NCBI GenBank assembly: GCA_004352715.1
Contig: SCFE01000071.1
Location: forward strand, 1,876,903-1,916,135
DNA length: 39,233 nucleotides
Origin: Hofstenia miamia
Lineage: Eukaryota; Xenacoelomorpha; Acoela
Reading direction: 5' to 3'
Shown: one piece after another, positions 10,802-21,947 of the stretch
Position numbering within the stretch: position 1 is the first letter of the stretch
Layout: every line of letters begins with the position of its first letter
The notes under the pieces: model-generated
What the model saw: the letters and a program-made list of their open reading frames with translations, nothing else
Databases searched by the model: none
Told to the model about the DNA's origin: nothing
Translations under genes and position numbers: made by a program

Positions 10802-11801
10802 NNNNNNNNNNNNNNNNNNNNNNNNNNNNNNNNNNNNNNNNNNNNNNNNNNNNNNNNNNNNNNNNNNNNNNNNNNNNNNNNNNNNNNNNNNNNNNNNNNN
10901 NNNNNNNNNNNNNNNNNNNNNNNNNNNNNNNNNNNNNNNNNNNNNNNNNNNNNNNNNNNNNNNNNNNNNNNNNNNNNNNNNNNNNNNNNNNNNNNNNNNN
11001 NNNNNNNNNNNNNNNNNNNNNNNNNNNNNNNNNNNNNNNNNNNNNNNNNNNNNNNNNNNNNNNNNNNNNNNNNNNNNNNNNNNNNNNNNNNNNNNNNNNN
11101 NNNNNNNNNNNNNNNNNNNNNNNNNNNNNNNNNNNNNNNNNNNNNNNNNNNNNNNNNNNNNNNNNNNNNNNNNNNNNNNNNNNNNNNNNNNNNNNNNNNN
11201 NNNNNNNNNNNNNNNNNNNNNNNNNNNNNNNNNNNNNNNNNNNNNNNNNNNNNNNNNNNNNNNNNNNNNNNNNNNNNNNNNNNNNNNNNNNNNNNNNNNN
11301 NNNNNNNNNNNNNNNNNNNNNNNNNNNNNNNNNNNNNNNNNNNNNNNNNNNNNNNNNNNNNNNNNNNNNNNNNNNNNNNNNNNNNNNNNNNNNNNNNNNN
11401 NNNNNNNNNNNNNNNNNNNNNNNNNNNNNNNNNNNNNNNNNNNNNNNNNNNNNNNNNNNNNNNNNNNNNNNNNNNNNNNNNNNNNNNNNNNNNNNNNNNN
11501 NNNNNNNNNNNNNNNNNNNNNNNNNNNNNNNNNNNNNNNNNNNNNNNNNNNNNNNNNNNNNNNNNNNNNNNNNNNNNNNNNNNNNNNNNNNNNNNNNNNN
11601 NNNNNNNNNNNNNNNNNNNNNNNNNNNNNNNNNNNNNNNNNNNNNNNNNNNNNNNNNNNNNNNNNNNNNNNNNNNNNNNNNNNNNNNNNNNNNNNNNNNN
11701 NNNNNNNNNNNNNNNNNNNNNNNNNNNNNNNNNNNNNNNNNNNNNNNNNNNNNNNNNNNNNNNNNNNNNNNNNNNNNNNNNNNNNNNNNNNNNNNNNNNN
11801 N
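10802..11801. other. Assembly gap (1000 N)
   Basis: A run of exactly 1000 N, a placeholder length. The true size is unknown. Confidence 0.99.
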
Positions 11802-12010
11802 TACATATACATAGCTTTGTAGTGCTTTGTTCCGAGCATTTCAAGCTCGGACTGTGAAATTCGTAAATTTAACGGGGAAATCAGAGTCATTCTTATTTGC
11901 AGGTCAATTCATTTAAATTTCCACACCTGTAAATTTTTCGGAAGCTATTGCATTATTTATTTCCAAGAAGATGACAATGATTAAATGTTTATCAATAACA
12001 TGAATATATA

Positions 12011-12037
12011 CAGTATGCGACAGCAAGTTATGAACAC
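12011..12037 (+). repeat. Left terminal inverted repeat of the Tc1-like element
   Basis: About 27 bp matching the reverse complement of 13337-13363 with three mismatches. It starts CAGT next to a TA target site. Confidence 0.85.
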
Positions 12038-12199
12038 GCACTAAACACGCACTAAAACATTGGTTTGACCCATTATCTAAACATTGTTAGTGACATTGTG
12101 AATTGAACAGCCCCATAACCATCTCGGATTTTTTATACAGCAACGACATCATTTAAAAATCAATAAATTAATCATTTGATCCATTGTTTGTTTGCTGAT

Positions 12200-13213
12200 A
12201 TGGCAACTATCAATGAAAGAAAACGCAAGCGAGTTGAAATTATCGCTCTACACAAAAATACTTTCAAGACAATGAGACAAATTGCAAGTGATTGAAATGT
12301 ATCTGTTGGAATGGTGCACAAGATTATAACGCAAGAAGAAGCAACTGGCAACATTGATCTTCATTATAGCAATTGCGATGGCTCGAACAAAAAGTTTAAC
12401 GATAGAGATTTGCGTCAGATCAGGGATATTTCGATCAAGAGTCCAAGGCTCACAGCAGCAGGTGTTCGATCTCAAATGGACGGATGGGGAGACGACGTCT
12501 CATTGCGCACAGTACAGCGCACACTCAATGAGGCTGTCTGTCGTGCAGTTAAGACAACAAAATGCCCGTTGCTGACCGCAACGCAAATGAATAAACGGCA
12601 TCAATGGGCCAAGGACCATGTTTCATGGAGCGTGAAGATTGGAAAAAAGTGATATGGAGTGACGAGACGCTGATTAAGATAGAAGACAATTGCCATACCT
12701 TTGTGCGACTTGTTGATGGCCACGAACAAACGCAGGAGCATATCGTCAAGACGGTGATGACTTGGGTATGTTTTTCATATCCAGGGTACAGGACGAGTGC
12801 ATGTTGTTGAGGAAAATTTGAAAAGTGATGAATTTATCGAGAAAATCATCGACAGAAAAGTTTTGCCGCAATTGCATGATTGGTTTGCGAACAGTGAAGG
12901 AGTTTTTCAGCAGGACAATGCTTCTTGTCATGTTAACAGGAAAGTTCTTGATCACCTAAAAGGGAACACCGTTTGCGTCCTTCCTTGGCCCCCTTCTTCA
13001 CCGAACATAAACCGGATTCAAAAACGTTAGGCAATTGTAAAACGTCGTGTTCGCAGCCACTGTCCATCTATCAAGAAAGAAATTATCACCGCATTTCTCT
13101 CAGTGTGGAATGGAGACGAAGAACTGCAAAAAATGTGTAAAAAACTAGTGATATCTATGCCGGAGAGAGTGGCAGATTTATTACGAAACAAGGGTGAATC
13201 AACGAAATTTTAG
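12200..13213 (+). pseudogene. Tc1-like transposase, broken
   Basis: The transposase cuts and pastes the element at TA sites. The reading starts MATINERKRKRVEI and ends at TAG 13211-13213, about 338 codons, the usual length. The N-terminal helix-turn-helix region is followed by the catalytic core: first Asp in VIWSDET, second Asp in FQQDNASCH. The third acidic position, 34 residues further on in WPPSSPNINRIQ, is Gln instead of Glu. There is an early in-frame TGA near 12294, further stops (about 12650 and 13028) and frameshifts. Both the frame and the active site are lost. Confidence 0.85.
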
Positions 13214-13336
13214 ACTATTCTCACATATATCTATGTTTATTATGTGTTTATTTTCAGTTGAAAAGGTTTCAATATGACAATTGTTTACTAAATCAACTTA
13301 TTGTCTTCCTGAACTAAAAGAAGCATATTTTCGTAC

Positions 13337-13363
13337 CTGTTCACAACTTGCTGTCGCGTACTG
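13337..13363 (-). repeat. Right terminal inverted repeat of the Tc1-like element
   Basis: The reverse complement reads CAGTACGCGACAGCAAGTT and onward, pairing with 12011-12037. TA follows at 13364-13365. Confidence 0.85.
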
Positions 13364-13365
13364 TA

Positions 13366-14588
13366 TATATAACGCACTCAATCAAGATACTAAATTTTAG
13401 AAACATTAACCCTGGATTTTTGTGAAACCGATTTTTATTGTTGTTCCTTGCTACTTTTTTTCTCATCCGATCAAGGAATGTACTTCAGGAATTTTCAGGC
13501 GGAAAGACTGATCACTAGGACAACCGAAAGAGGCATAAGGGTGAAAACACCACTTTAAAAAATAAAGGACAAATTTCGGTAATTTGCTTGCTAATTCCAA
13601 CTCCACTTGAAAGTTTACATTATACATCTAAAACAACTTATTCTGTTAGTATTACACAAGCAAAGTTCTAGAGTACACAACAGTTGAGAGGCTTACATAT
13701 TTGTTGTTTAGCAGTAGTTAATTGGCCTACCTTATTATATTAGCAGCTATCATTTTGTTAATTGCCTTCGCATTTTGATGATTGCTGATCGCGAACTGAT
13801 TACTTATAATTAAGGAAACCAAAAGTTAAAGAAATAATATTTAACCACAAACTTATTGCTCCCAAAGTTGTAAAAATACCTTTCAAATGTTTGGGTAGGG
13901 ATTAATTATAAAATTGTTAAGCTAACAAAAATTTCATTTTAAGGTTATTACAGTTAACAATCTGAAGTTTATAAATTTAATTTTGCCAATAAATTGCTAA
14001 GAACCATGCATGAAAGAATTAAGTATTCGAAAATTCATACAAGCACTAAGGTTTGAAAAAATGTATGAAGAGATATTCAAAAACATTCCTACATGCAGCT
14101 TTAAGATATATATTAACTCTGGAGCGCTCCCCTAGTTCCTATAGTAAGTAATTCATTTTGAATAAATCCAATTTTCCTTTTTACAGAGCATTTTGTTCTG
14201 TATACAGGAATTTAAGCTTGAATATATATACTATACTTCAAATACATTATTTAAAAGTAATTCTATAAACTAAAGTAGGTGTTTACAAATGAAACGATCA
14301 AGATTTGCAGCAGAATAGTTAAGCAACATGAAAATTTTGCGAATATTCGTTTCTTGTGTCACTTAAGTCAAAAAAGTAGTTTTGAATCTCTTTTTTCGAC
14401 CTTGCGGTTTCCCTAAATTCGTATAGCAAACAATTAAAAATTTCGGATGCTTGTATTAGAAAGGAATTGGAAGCATAGGTGTTTTTAATTTGCTCCAATT
14501 TAATGTACTTTTTTTGTCTTGAGTTGTACTTAAGTTTATCATTGATTCCATTAGGAAAAGCAACACTTTTACCAGAGGTTACCAAAAT
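13366..14588. other. Flank between the Tc1-like element and the second gap, no feature seen
   Basis: AT-rich, no conserved ORF, no similarity to the other elements. A short frame at 14319-14585 (minus) has no recognisable motif and is not called. Confidence 0.5.
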
Positions 14589-15588
14589 NNNNNNNNNNNN
14601 NNNNNNNNNNNNNNNNNNNNNNNNNNNNNNNNNNNNNNNNNNNNNNNNNNNNNNNNNNNNNNNNNNNNNNNNNNNNNNNNNNNNNNNNNNNNNNNNNNNN
14701 NNNNNNNNNNNNNNNNNNNNNNNNNNNNNNNNNNNNNNNNNNNNNNNNNNNNNNNNNNNNNNNNNNNNNNNNNNNNNNNNNNNNNNNNNNNNNNNNNNNN
14801 NNNNNNNNNNNNNNNNNNNNNNNNNNNNNNNNNNNNNNNNNNNNNNNNNNNNNNNNNNNNNNNNNNNNNNNNNNNNNNNNNNNNNNNNNNNNNNNNNNNN
14901 NNNNNNNNNNNNNNNNNNNNNNNNNNNNNNNNNNNNNNNNNNNNNNNNNNNNNNNNNNNNNNNNNNNNNNNNNNNNNNNNNNNNNNNNNNNNNNNNNNNN
15001 NNNNNNNNNNNNNNNNNNNNNNNNNNNNNNNNNNNNNNNNNNNNNNNNNNNNNNNNNNNNNNNNNNNNNNNNNNNNNNNNNNNNNNNNNNNNNNNNNNNN
15101 NNNNNNNNNNNNNNNNNNNNNNNNNNNNNNNNNNNNNNNNNNNNNNNNNNNNNNNNNNNNNNNNNNNNNNNNNNNNNNNNNNNNNNNNNNNNNNNNNNNN
15201 NNNNNNNNNNNNNNNNNNNNNNNNNNNNNNNNNNNNNNNNNNNNNNNNNNNNNNNNNNNNNNNNNNNNNNNNNNNNNNNNNNNNNNNNNNNNNNNNNNNN
15301 NNNNNNNNNNNNNNNNNNNNNNNNNNNNNNNNNNNNNNNNNNNNNNNNNNNNNNNNNNNNNNNNNNNNNNNNNNNNNNNNNNNNNNNNNNNNNNNNNNNN
15401 NNNNNNNNNNNNNNNNNNNNNNNNNNNNNNNNNNNNNNNNNNNNNNNNNNNNNNNNNNNNNNNNNNNNNNNNNNNNNNNNNNNNNNNNNNNNNNNNNNNN
15501 NNNNNNNNNNNNNNNNNNNNNNNNNNNNNNNNNNNNNNNNNNNNNNNNNNNNNNNNNNNNNNNNNNNNNNNNNNNNNNNNNNNNNNNN
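14589..15588. other. Assembly gap (1000 N)
   Basis: A run of exactly 1000 N immediately before block X. Block X begins almost at the same base at which the mirror block Y meets the window end. Confidence 0.99.
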
Positions 15589-15729
15589 TACTCAATTAAC
15601 CTAACTAGTTATTAACAGAGGAAAAGCTTGGCTGTTCAATAACTTGGTAACTCCTCACCCGCAATTTACTGAGTGATAGTTATTAACAATAATACATGGT
15701 GCAAATATGCCAGGTGGAGGATGTTACAC
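15589..15729 (+). repeat. Flank shared by the truncation points of blocks X and Y
   Basis: Non-retrotransposon sequence joined to the RT remnant at 15730. Its reverse complement is at 39098-39233, with no difference that I could find over about 136 bases. It contains two copies of TAGTTATTAACA about 65 bases apart. It has no coding potential and its origin is unknown. Confidence 0.8.
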
Positions 15730-16300
15730 TTTTGATGAACATCTTGAGAAATTAAATCAGACCTTGGAGTTGTTGCAGAAAGCCGGACTTAAAGTGAATG
15801 GTAATAAATGTTCTTTGGCATAGATTAAAGTCATGTTTTTGGCCCGAGTAATCAAACACAGAAAGATCTCAATCAAATCCAATGCGAAGCAGTTTTTAGA
15901 AAAAATTGAGACACCTAGAAGCTGAAAAGATGTGCAGAGATTAATGGGATTCTTAAATTACTACGGAATGTTTGTCCCAGATTTTGCTGAGAAAACAAAA
16001 TCCATCTCTCAATTACTTAAAAAATCTCACGAATTCAAATGGACATGGACTGAGCAGGAATCATTAGAAGGAATAAAAACCGAGCTTAAAAAGATACCGT
16101 CATTAAATATCCAGGATTATACAAAGGATTTCATCATAGACTGTGATGCCAGCGCTGTCGCTATTAGTGGCGTGTTGAGCCAAGAGATAAATGGAGTTGA
16201 AAGCCCGGTTCAATATTTTAGTAGGAAATTACGAGCTGCTGAGAAAAATTACAGCACGACCAAATGCGAGATGTTAGCATTAGTGGACATTTACATCTGA
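15730..16300 (+). pseudogene. RT C-terminal remnant and RNase H, block X
   Basis: It covers the RT thumb/connection (LKVNGNKCSLA, MGFLNYYGMFVPDFAEKTKS) and the start of RNase H (DFIIDCDASAVAISGVLSQE, KCEMLALV). Stops at about 15822 (TAG) and 15924 (TGA). After KCEMLALV a 169-nt deletion with a TGGA microhomology removes the rest of RNase H, including the third catalytic Asp, and shifts the frame into the integrase N-terminus. The identical junction is in block Y. Confidence 0.85.
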
Positions 16301-17944
16301 ATGCTGACTATTGGACAGTGCTGCCAAGCTACGAAAGGGATTTAAAAAAGCCAGCTGGGGAGAAGATCCAATTCGGATTTATACCACCCACTGAATATGA
16401 GTTGATTCCCGAAATAAATGCTGATCAAAATGGTAAAGAAATTCTGCCAATCTTAATCCACAAAGAAATATCCAAAGAAGAAATTATTAAACATCAACAA
16501 AATGATCTGATACTCTCTGATATTATGAAAAGGATGAAGGACCCCTTCTTTCCCCTTTCACCAACTGCAATTAGGTATTACAATCAGCACAACTGGACAA
16601 TGACTGAGAAAGGATTACTATATGTGAAAAGTCGGAATAATCGCCTTGCTATTCCTGAATATTTTAAAAGGGATCTCATGAGAAGGGTTCACAAAAGAGG
16701 ACATTTAGGAATTATACAAACCAAAAAAACATTTAACTCTAAATATGTTACCATTGGAATTCGATCAACAGTTCAGGACGTAATAGATAAATGTGGGAAG
16801 TGTCTGTTGAATAACTCCTCTCATTTCCCAGAACAACAGGCTGAATTAGAGTGTCATGTGGCCACAAGTCCCAATGAAATTGTGCATATGGACCTGGAGC
16901 AATTATCTCGTGACAGCAATGGATTTCAACATCTTTTAGTGATAGTAGATCATTTTACTAAATATGCTAGAATAATTCCAATGGATAGTACACACACTGA
17001 AAAGGTAGCTGATAAGATAGTGAAGGAATGGATTTTAAAATATGGCCCTATGTCTCAGCTTGTCTCAGATCAGGGTCCACAGTTCAAAAGCAATTTGATG
17101 AAAACCCTTATGTCTGAATTAGAGATAATACATGATTTTACTACTGTGTACCACCCTCAAGCCAATGGTTTGGTGGAATGGCTAAACAGAACTCTAATAA
17201 AATTAATCAGGGTGGTGTTATCACTACAACCAGGGTCAGTCTGTTTAAAGCTATGTTCAGCTGTGAAGCATTAACCTTGTTATCAATTATGTATCCTAAT
17301 TATTCAGAAATTACATTAGATAAATATGTCAATCAGTTGTTATGTGATATGCAGCAAATTCACTTAACCATTTGTCACAACACCAGTCAATCTTGTATCA
17401 GACAAAAGAGGACGTTTAATAAAAAATTATATGGCAAATCACATCAATGAGGAGATAAAGTATTTGTGTATCTACCTCATGTAACAACAGATCACAATCA
17501 AGTACGGAATTAGCTAATAATTGGCAAGGCCCATTTACTGTGGAGAAAGTGCTCGACCACAACACATATACACTTAATAACGGAAAGACCATACATTTTC
17601 AGAGACTAAAATGATCAATTAAAGATATTGACAATGTCATCATTGATGACAATAATGAATTTTCATTAGTTGATAATGGTATTGATGAATTTGCAACTTA
17701 TGATAATTTAACCAAATTTGCTGAGGAAGACTTTTATGATACTGATTTTGAACATGATATAGTAGATAATTGTGGCTCACAAGTGTTGCCTTCACGGTGA
17801 GCCAGAGAGAATCCAAATTATGATCCCAATATTTGGGACCTTAACCTTATAGATATGTTTAGGAATGATACCAATAGGGAAGAAAAAACGCGAGTTGTCA
17901 GCTCCTCCATCCCGTCAAAGAGTGAGAAGGAAAATGGAGGTTAG
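16264..17944 (+). pseudogene. Integrase region of pol, block X, broken
   Basis: The longest clean reading of the integrase on this strand: VHKRGHLGIIQ and CGKC zinc ligands, then HMDLEQL, SDQGPQF and PQANGLVEWLNRT with all three DDE residues intact. It is cut by a 70-nt deletion near 17228, which shifts frame before the C-terminal domain. The tail (WQGPFTVEKVLD near 17520) is followed by the acidic extension. TGA stops at 17448-17450 (shared by all copies), about 17612 and about 17799. A 1-nt deletion near 17508 is shared with block Y. Confidence 0.85.
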
Positions 17945-20900
17945 CAGACATGATGGCACATCCTCATCTAGGCGTGGGAGACACGGATCTTCACTTGATG
18001 AGGCACGCAAAAACAAATGAGGACGACATGAAGGTGCTGAGGAGAGTCCTATCCCGTGTGGGCAACACGTAGCTCCACGATTAGGAGAGGAGACAGCATT
18101 GACACCATCCTCATCTCACTACTACATGGGGGGACACGTACTTCCACATGTGCGAGCAGAGCTGGCACCAAAAACCTCAAAAACTTTAAAAACACAAAAT
18201 TTACGTACCCCTTTTAGTGCTATACAAAATGTAAATACCTCCCCAAAGAGTGATTTTATAGCCCCCTCGACCTCTGATAGTTCCGTTACTTCAACAGTCA
18301 GATCCAGGAAGACAGAAAAATGAAAGAAAAAGATGTCAAAAGTTGGTGAAGAAACACTGCACTGCTATTTCATAGCTACACATAGAGCAGTACATTACAT
18401 TCGGGATAATATTTCGGAAGAAACACAGAACCAATTACAATGGACATACAATACTAGACAGTTAAGTTGTTCTATTGATATAATACCTTTTATAATTGAT
18501 GCAGAAAGACGTCCACAAATAAATTCCATAATATGTTATGATTCAAGTATGCTTGAAGGAATTAGTCACTCATATTGGAGAAGTATGGTGCATATTTCTT
18601 TTGATGAAGACTTCTCAATCTACAATCTTTGCAAATTTCTAAATAGTGGAAGCACAATTCGAAGCTTTGAATATATTAATATTGATTTCCCAAACCTTTT
18701 AGTAATCTATTTCTTAAGAATTCATGAAATACAAGATCAACAGATAATGGAGCAGATAGAAATTGCATATCAGATAGCAAAAGTTGAAGGAATACGGCTT
18801 GTAATAGTACTCAGGGAAGAACATGAAGACAGCATCCCCGAAGCAATAGAAAGCCTTCACTACAGAATGGAGAATTTCATTATTCTCTATTGATCTACCT
18901 ATAGGCAAGTAGCTATGCAACATACTCATATGCTATCAGTTACTAAACTATTATTTACAGATCTTATGTTATGTGAAAAAATTCCCTCACATAGATTAGC
19001 GGTGGATAAAAAATTATTAATTGATACCATACTGCAAGAGGGGACATCAAATTAATAGCAACAAACTAAAATCAAAACTAGCAAATAACGTCATGATGAC
19101 ATAATAATACAAAGTAATGTTGTAAAAATTAAAAGCAACAGAATCCCCGAGCGACTCTACAATATGGTCAGACATCAAAGCCACAAAAAACTCTGAATCC
19201 AATTGGCCCAACTTACAAATAAAAAGTCCTAGTTCCCAATACCATCAAACTGTTGAGTGATTATTACAGGAAATCAAATTTTCTTATGACATTCAAGATT
19301 GGAAAAACTTTAAATCACAGTTGTTTTCAGAAGACAGAGTACCCGACATTTATGCAAGAGGTGCCATCTGGATCATTGCCATCTATCTAACTAGAGACCC
19401 TCATATAATTTTACCAATCAATCAGAACAAATGTAAGACCATGTCAAAAATGGCGGATCATGAAATAGCTGTCTGTCCACTTACATGGAAAGTGAAGAAC
19501 TGGTTACTACACAAATGTACACCGCCATTTTCACCCTGCAAAACCAAGAGAGCCATGGATCACTACGAAAAATATTATGCCCAACTGGTGGGGGCAAGTA
19601 GTATAACTGGGAAAATGTCAATCATCTTGATTAGCAATCAGTTGGGAATCTGTCCGTCAGACATCAATATTTTTTCTGAAATGATGAAAAAGTACATGTG
19701 GGGTGTGACTGCTGAAACTAAGTTTGCAATATTTTCTTCGAATAGTACTCCACTAAGCACTAAAAGATTGATTGAAAGACAACCTGGTTCTACAAAAACA
19801 TTTTTGGAGTTAATAAGAACTAGTGGAGTGATAGAGAAGAAAGAAAAATTCTTTGATGCACACAGAATATCTTATCCAGAGTGTGGGTATGGAAAATTTG
19901 CGGAATCTGCCAGACAGGTTGAAAAAGAAGGCAAAATAATTCCTATCACTATATTTGAACAGGTCATGAAGACTCCTGAACAGTTTTTTAGAGAAGAGGA
20001 ATTATTGGCTACATCCTCAGTTCAATTATCTCCACACATCCATGACCTTATTGAGAAAGCTAATTCAGAGAAATTTGGCGGATCACCTCATCCTACCCCT
20101 CAATGGTCAATTACTGAAAATGAAAGGATTCTCATGCTAGAGCATGACCCGTCTGACTTTGATAAAGAGTTGTTGACTCAAAAGAGAGTACTAGTGGAAA
20201 ATAGTGAAAAGGATGTGCTTGGAATGATGAAGTGGTGTTTAACCGAGATGTTTTCAAAAGAGGAACTGGTCATTCTACAATCCCCAGGGCGACAAGTAGC
20301 TTTGGACGCAGAATGCACTACTGCCTGAATTAAGATATCTAGCAAACAGATTGAGGAATTACAAAAGCATGGATTAAGAAATCGATTCTGGGATACAATT
20401 AAGCATGCACAGATCAACTATCCTGTTATGATTGGAACTGCTAGTTTACAAACCAAGTGTTTGTTTGCAGATTTGGAATGCAATATTGAGAAGGAAAATT
20501 TATTATGCATTCCCCCTCCATGTGTTGAGACTCCACTCATTCAACCGAAATGGTGAGTATAGAAAAATAAGAAGAAAGTGTCAGCCCATCTTCCTGATAG
20601 ATTGAACTATGTGAGTACTACTGCTGAGGCAAATAAACTGATGAAAACTGATGAGTACAAGTCAGTACGTGAAAAATTACTGGCCAGTGTTAACAAAGAA
20701 AGAATCTTTATTGATGGAAAGTTAACAATTCGTGATATCTTTAATAAAGGAACTGCAATTAGTGAGCAACTAAGGAAGATACATGAAACTCTATGAATTA
20801 CTGACCCCTGGGTGTTAATTCTCTTTCAAGCTGCTGGAGATATTATGATGTAACAAAAAGGATTGAAATAATCACCATGCTTTGAGGCGATGTTTCTTAT

Positions 20901-21353
20901 CCTGACAAGATGACACTAAGTCAGGTGCAAGAGTTCTGTTCCTTATTTATGGATCATGCAACCTGCATGGGGTTGTTAAGAGATGTGTTTGAACACTTTT
21001 ACCCAGACACCACTATTTGATCTGAGGATGCTCATACATCCAACACGGACGCATTGATGACCTTAATGATTGCTCTGAAAGGATTTCGCCTTTATGAAAG
21101 ATTTCATGATACATTCACTCACTGTTTAATCAATTTAAGAAAGAATTGTCCCATCAGCAATAGATTGCCTGCAATACACTACTTCAAGTTAAAAGACAAA
21201 ATTGTTACACAAAGAGAAGTCTTAATGCAACTCTCCCGTGAGCCTCAGTATGCTGAATTAGAAGAATGGGAAGGAGAATTAGCTATGGAAATGGTTATAG
21301 CCACTCAACGAATAGTCTCAGGTCCTACTCTCCACCTACTGCCACAGAATTAA
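17865..21353 (+). pseudogene. ORF3, block X, broken and interrupted by an LTR fragment
   Basis: Same unknown protein as at 171-3281, starting at the ATG 17865-17867 within the pol tail and ending at TAA 21351-21353 just before the polypurine tract. Conserved parts include RDNISEETQNQLQWTYN, HEIAVCPLTWKVKNWLLHKC and LISNQLGICPSDINIF. About 107 nt are replaced by a foreign 123-nt LTR fragment (19039-19161). Many TGA stops occur, for example about 18019 and 18321. A deletion of about 40 nt lies near 20840 between AGAT repeats. No membrane segment or signal peptide is seen. Function unknown. Confidence 0.75.
19039..19161 (-). repeat. LTR fragment from a diverged relative, inserted in ORF3
   Basis: The segment is alignable to the minus orientation of the family LTR (AGGGGACAT, then CGTCATGATGAC, then CCCCGAGCGACTCTACA) but clearly more diverged than the LTRs elsewhere in the window. 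One edge falls exactly on the LTR terminus (TGTAGAGTCGCTC when read on the minus strand). It replaces about 107 nt of ORF3 that are present at the same place in copy A and block Y. Confidence 0.75.
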
Positions 21354-21360
21354 TTTGAGC

Positions 21361-21370
21361 AAAGGGGGTG
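21361..21370 (+). promoter_or_regulatory. Polypurine tract, block X
   Basis: AAAGGGGGTG directly before the LTR start, equivalent to 153-163 and 33529-33537. Confidence 0.7.
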
Positions 21371-21712
21371 GGTAGAGTCACTCAGGGAATTTTCATGATT
21401 ATTACACATTTAATTTTTGATTGTATTAACATCATCATGACGTAAGAGTAATTTCGAGCTTGGGTTTATGAAAGCTAGTTATGTCCCCTTGATGGTGCTA
21501 AATGTGTTGCTCAAATTTAATTTGCGAGGGAAATCAATAACATGAATAGCTAATGATTAACTGTAATTGTATAAAAAGACAGGTAATTATTTATTATTTT
21601 GAAGGTGTATAAATTGAGAAACAATGTTAGAAAAGGTTAATAGATTTTATCTAGCTTCAATTACTTTTCACTTTCTCTTCCGTTATATTATGAAAATAAC
21701 TGCTTAAGTTCA
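21371..21712 (+). repeat. Single LTR shared by two head-to-tail copies, block X
   Basis: About 342 bp. It starts GGTAGAGTCACTC, with the expected terminal T changed to G, and ends ...TTAAGTTCA before GCGACAATTTGGG, the primer-site region. ORF3 lies upstream and the leader-gag region downstream, so it acts as 3' LTR of one copy and 5' LTR of the next. Confidence 0.85.
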
Positions 21713-21947
21713 GCGACAATTTGGGAGTGCTTTTTCAAAGTACAGGGTGACATGTAGCTCCTGGAGATCAGCAGATCTTTCCAGCCCAAATTGTGGACTC
21801 ATTAAGTTATGGATATGGTTACGCATAAGGAAATAATAAAACTTTTGTTCAATGTTCAACACATACATGCACCTATATGTTATGACACTGTGATGATACC
21901 ATGCTGTTGGCTAGCATGAATGTCTGGCAATTACAGACTATTATTCT

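Larger units (their letters stand above)
12011..13363 (+). mobile_element. Tc1/mariner-superfamily DNA transposon, inactive
   Basis: The 1353-bp unit begins CAGTATGCGACAGCAAGTT and ends with the imperfect inverse of that sequence. It is flanked by TA on both sides (12009-12010 and 13364-13365), the classic target duplication of this superfamily. One degraded transposase frame fills most of it. The length and the DD34-type spacing place it with Tc1-like elements. Confidence 0.9.
15730..21712 (+). mobile_element. Block X, first part: 5'-truncated retrotransposon (RT end to 3' LTR)
   Basis: It is the same family as copy A but begins abruptly within RT, after the YIDD motif, and runs through RNase H, integrase, ORF3, polypurine tract and one LTR. 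It is the inverted sister of 33176-39097: both share the truncation point, a 169-nt RNase H deletion, a 70-nt integrase deletion and several stops. Confidence 0.85.

Noticed and set aside
10771-11890. Long open frames across the first N run, with similar ones over 14479-15615 and 24609-25616
   Set aside because: They are artefacts of N codons being read as open sequence.
10195-14588. A host gene in the non-retrotransposon stretch
   Set aside because: Only the Tc1-like transposase has coding character. The remaining frames are short and lack motifs or plausible exons.
15593-15729. The paired TAGTTATTAACA motifs in the shared flank as terminal repeats of a small transposon
   Set aside because: They are direct, not inverted, no target duplication is visible, and the sequence is cut by the gap, so no element can be defined.
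21371-21712. Calling this LTR a solo LTR
   Set aside because: It is flanked by ORF3 with a polypurine tract on one side and leader-gag on the other, so it is a shared LTR of two copies.
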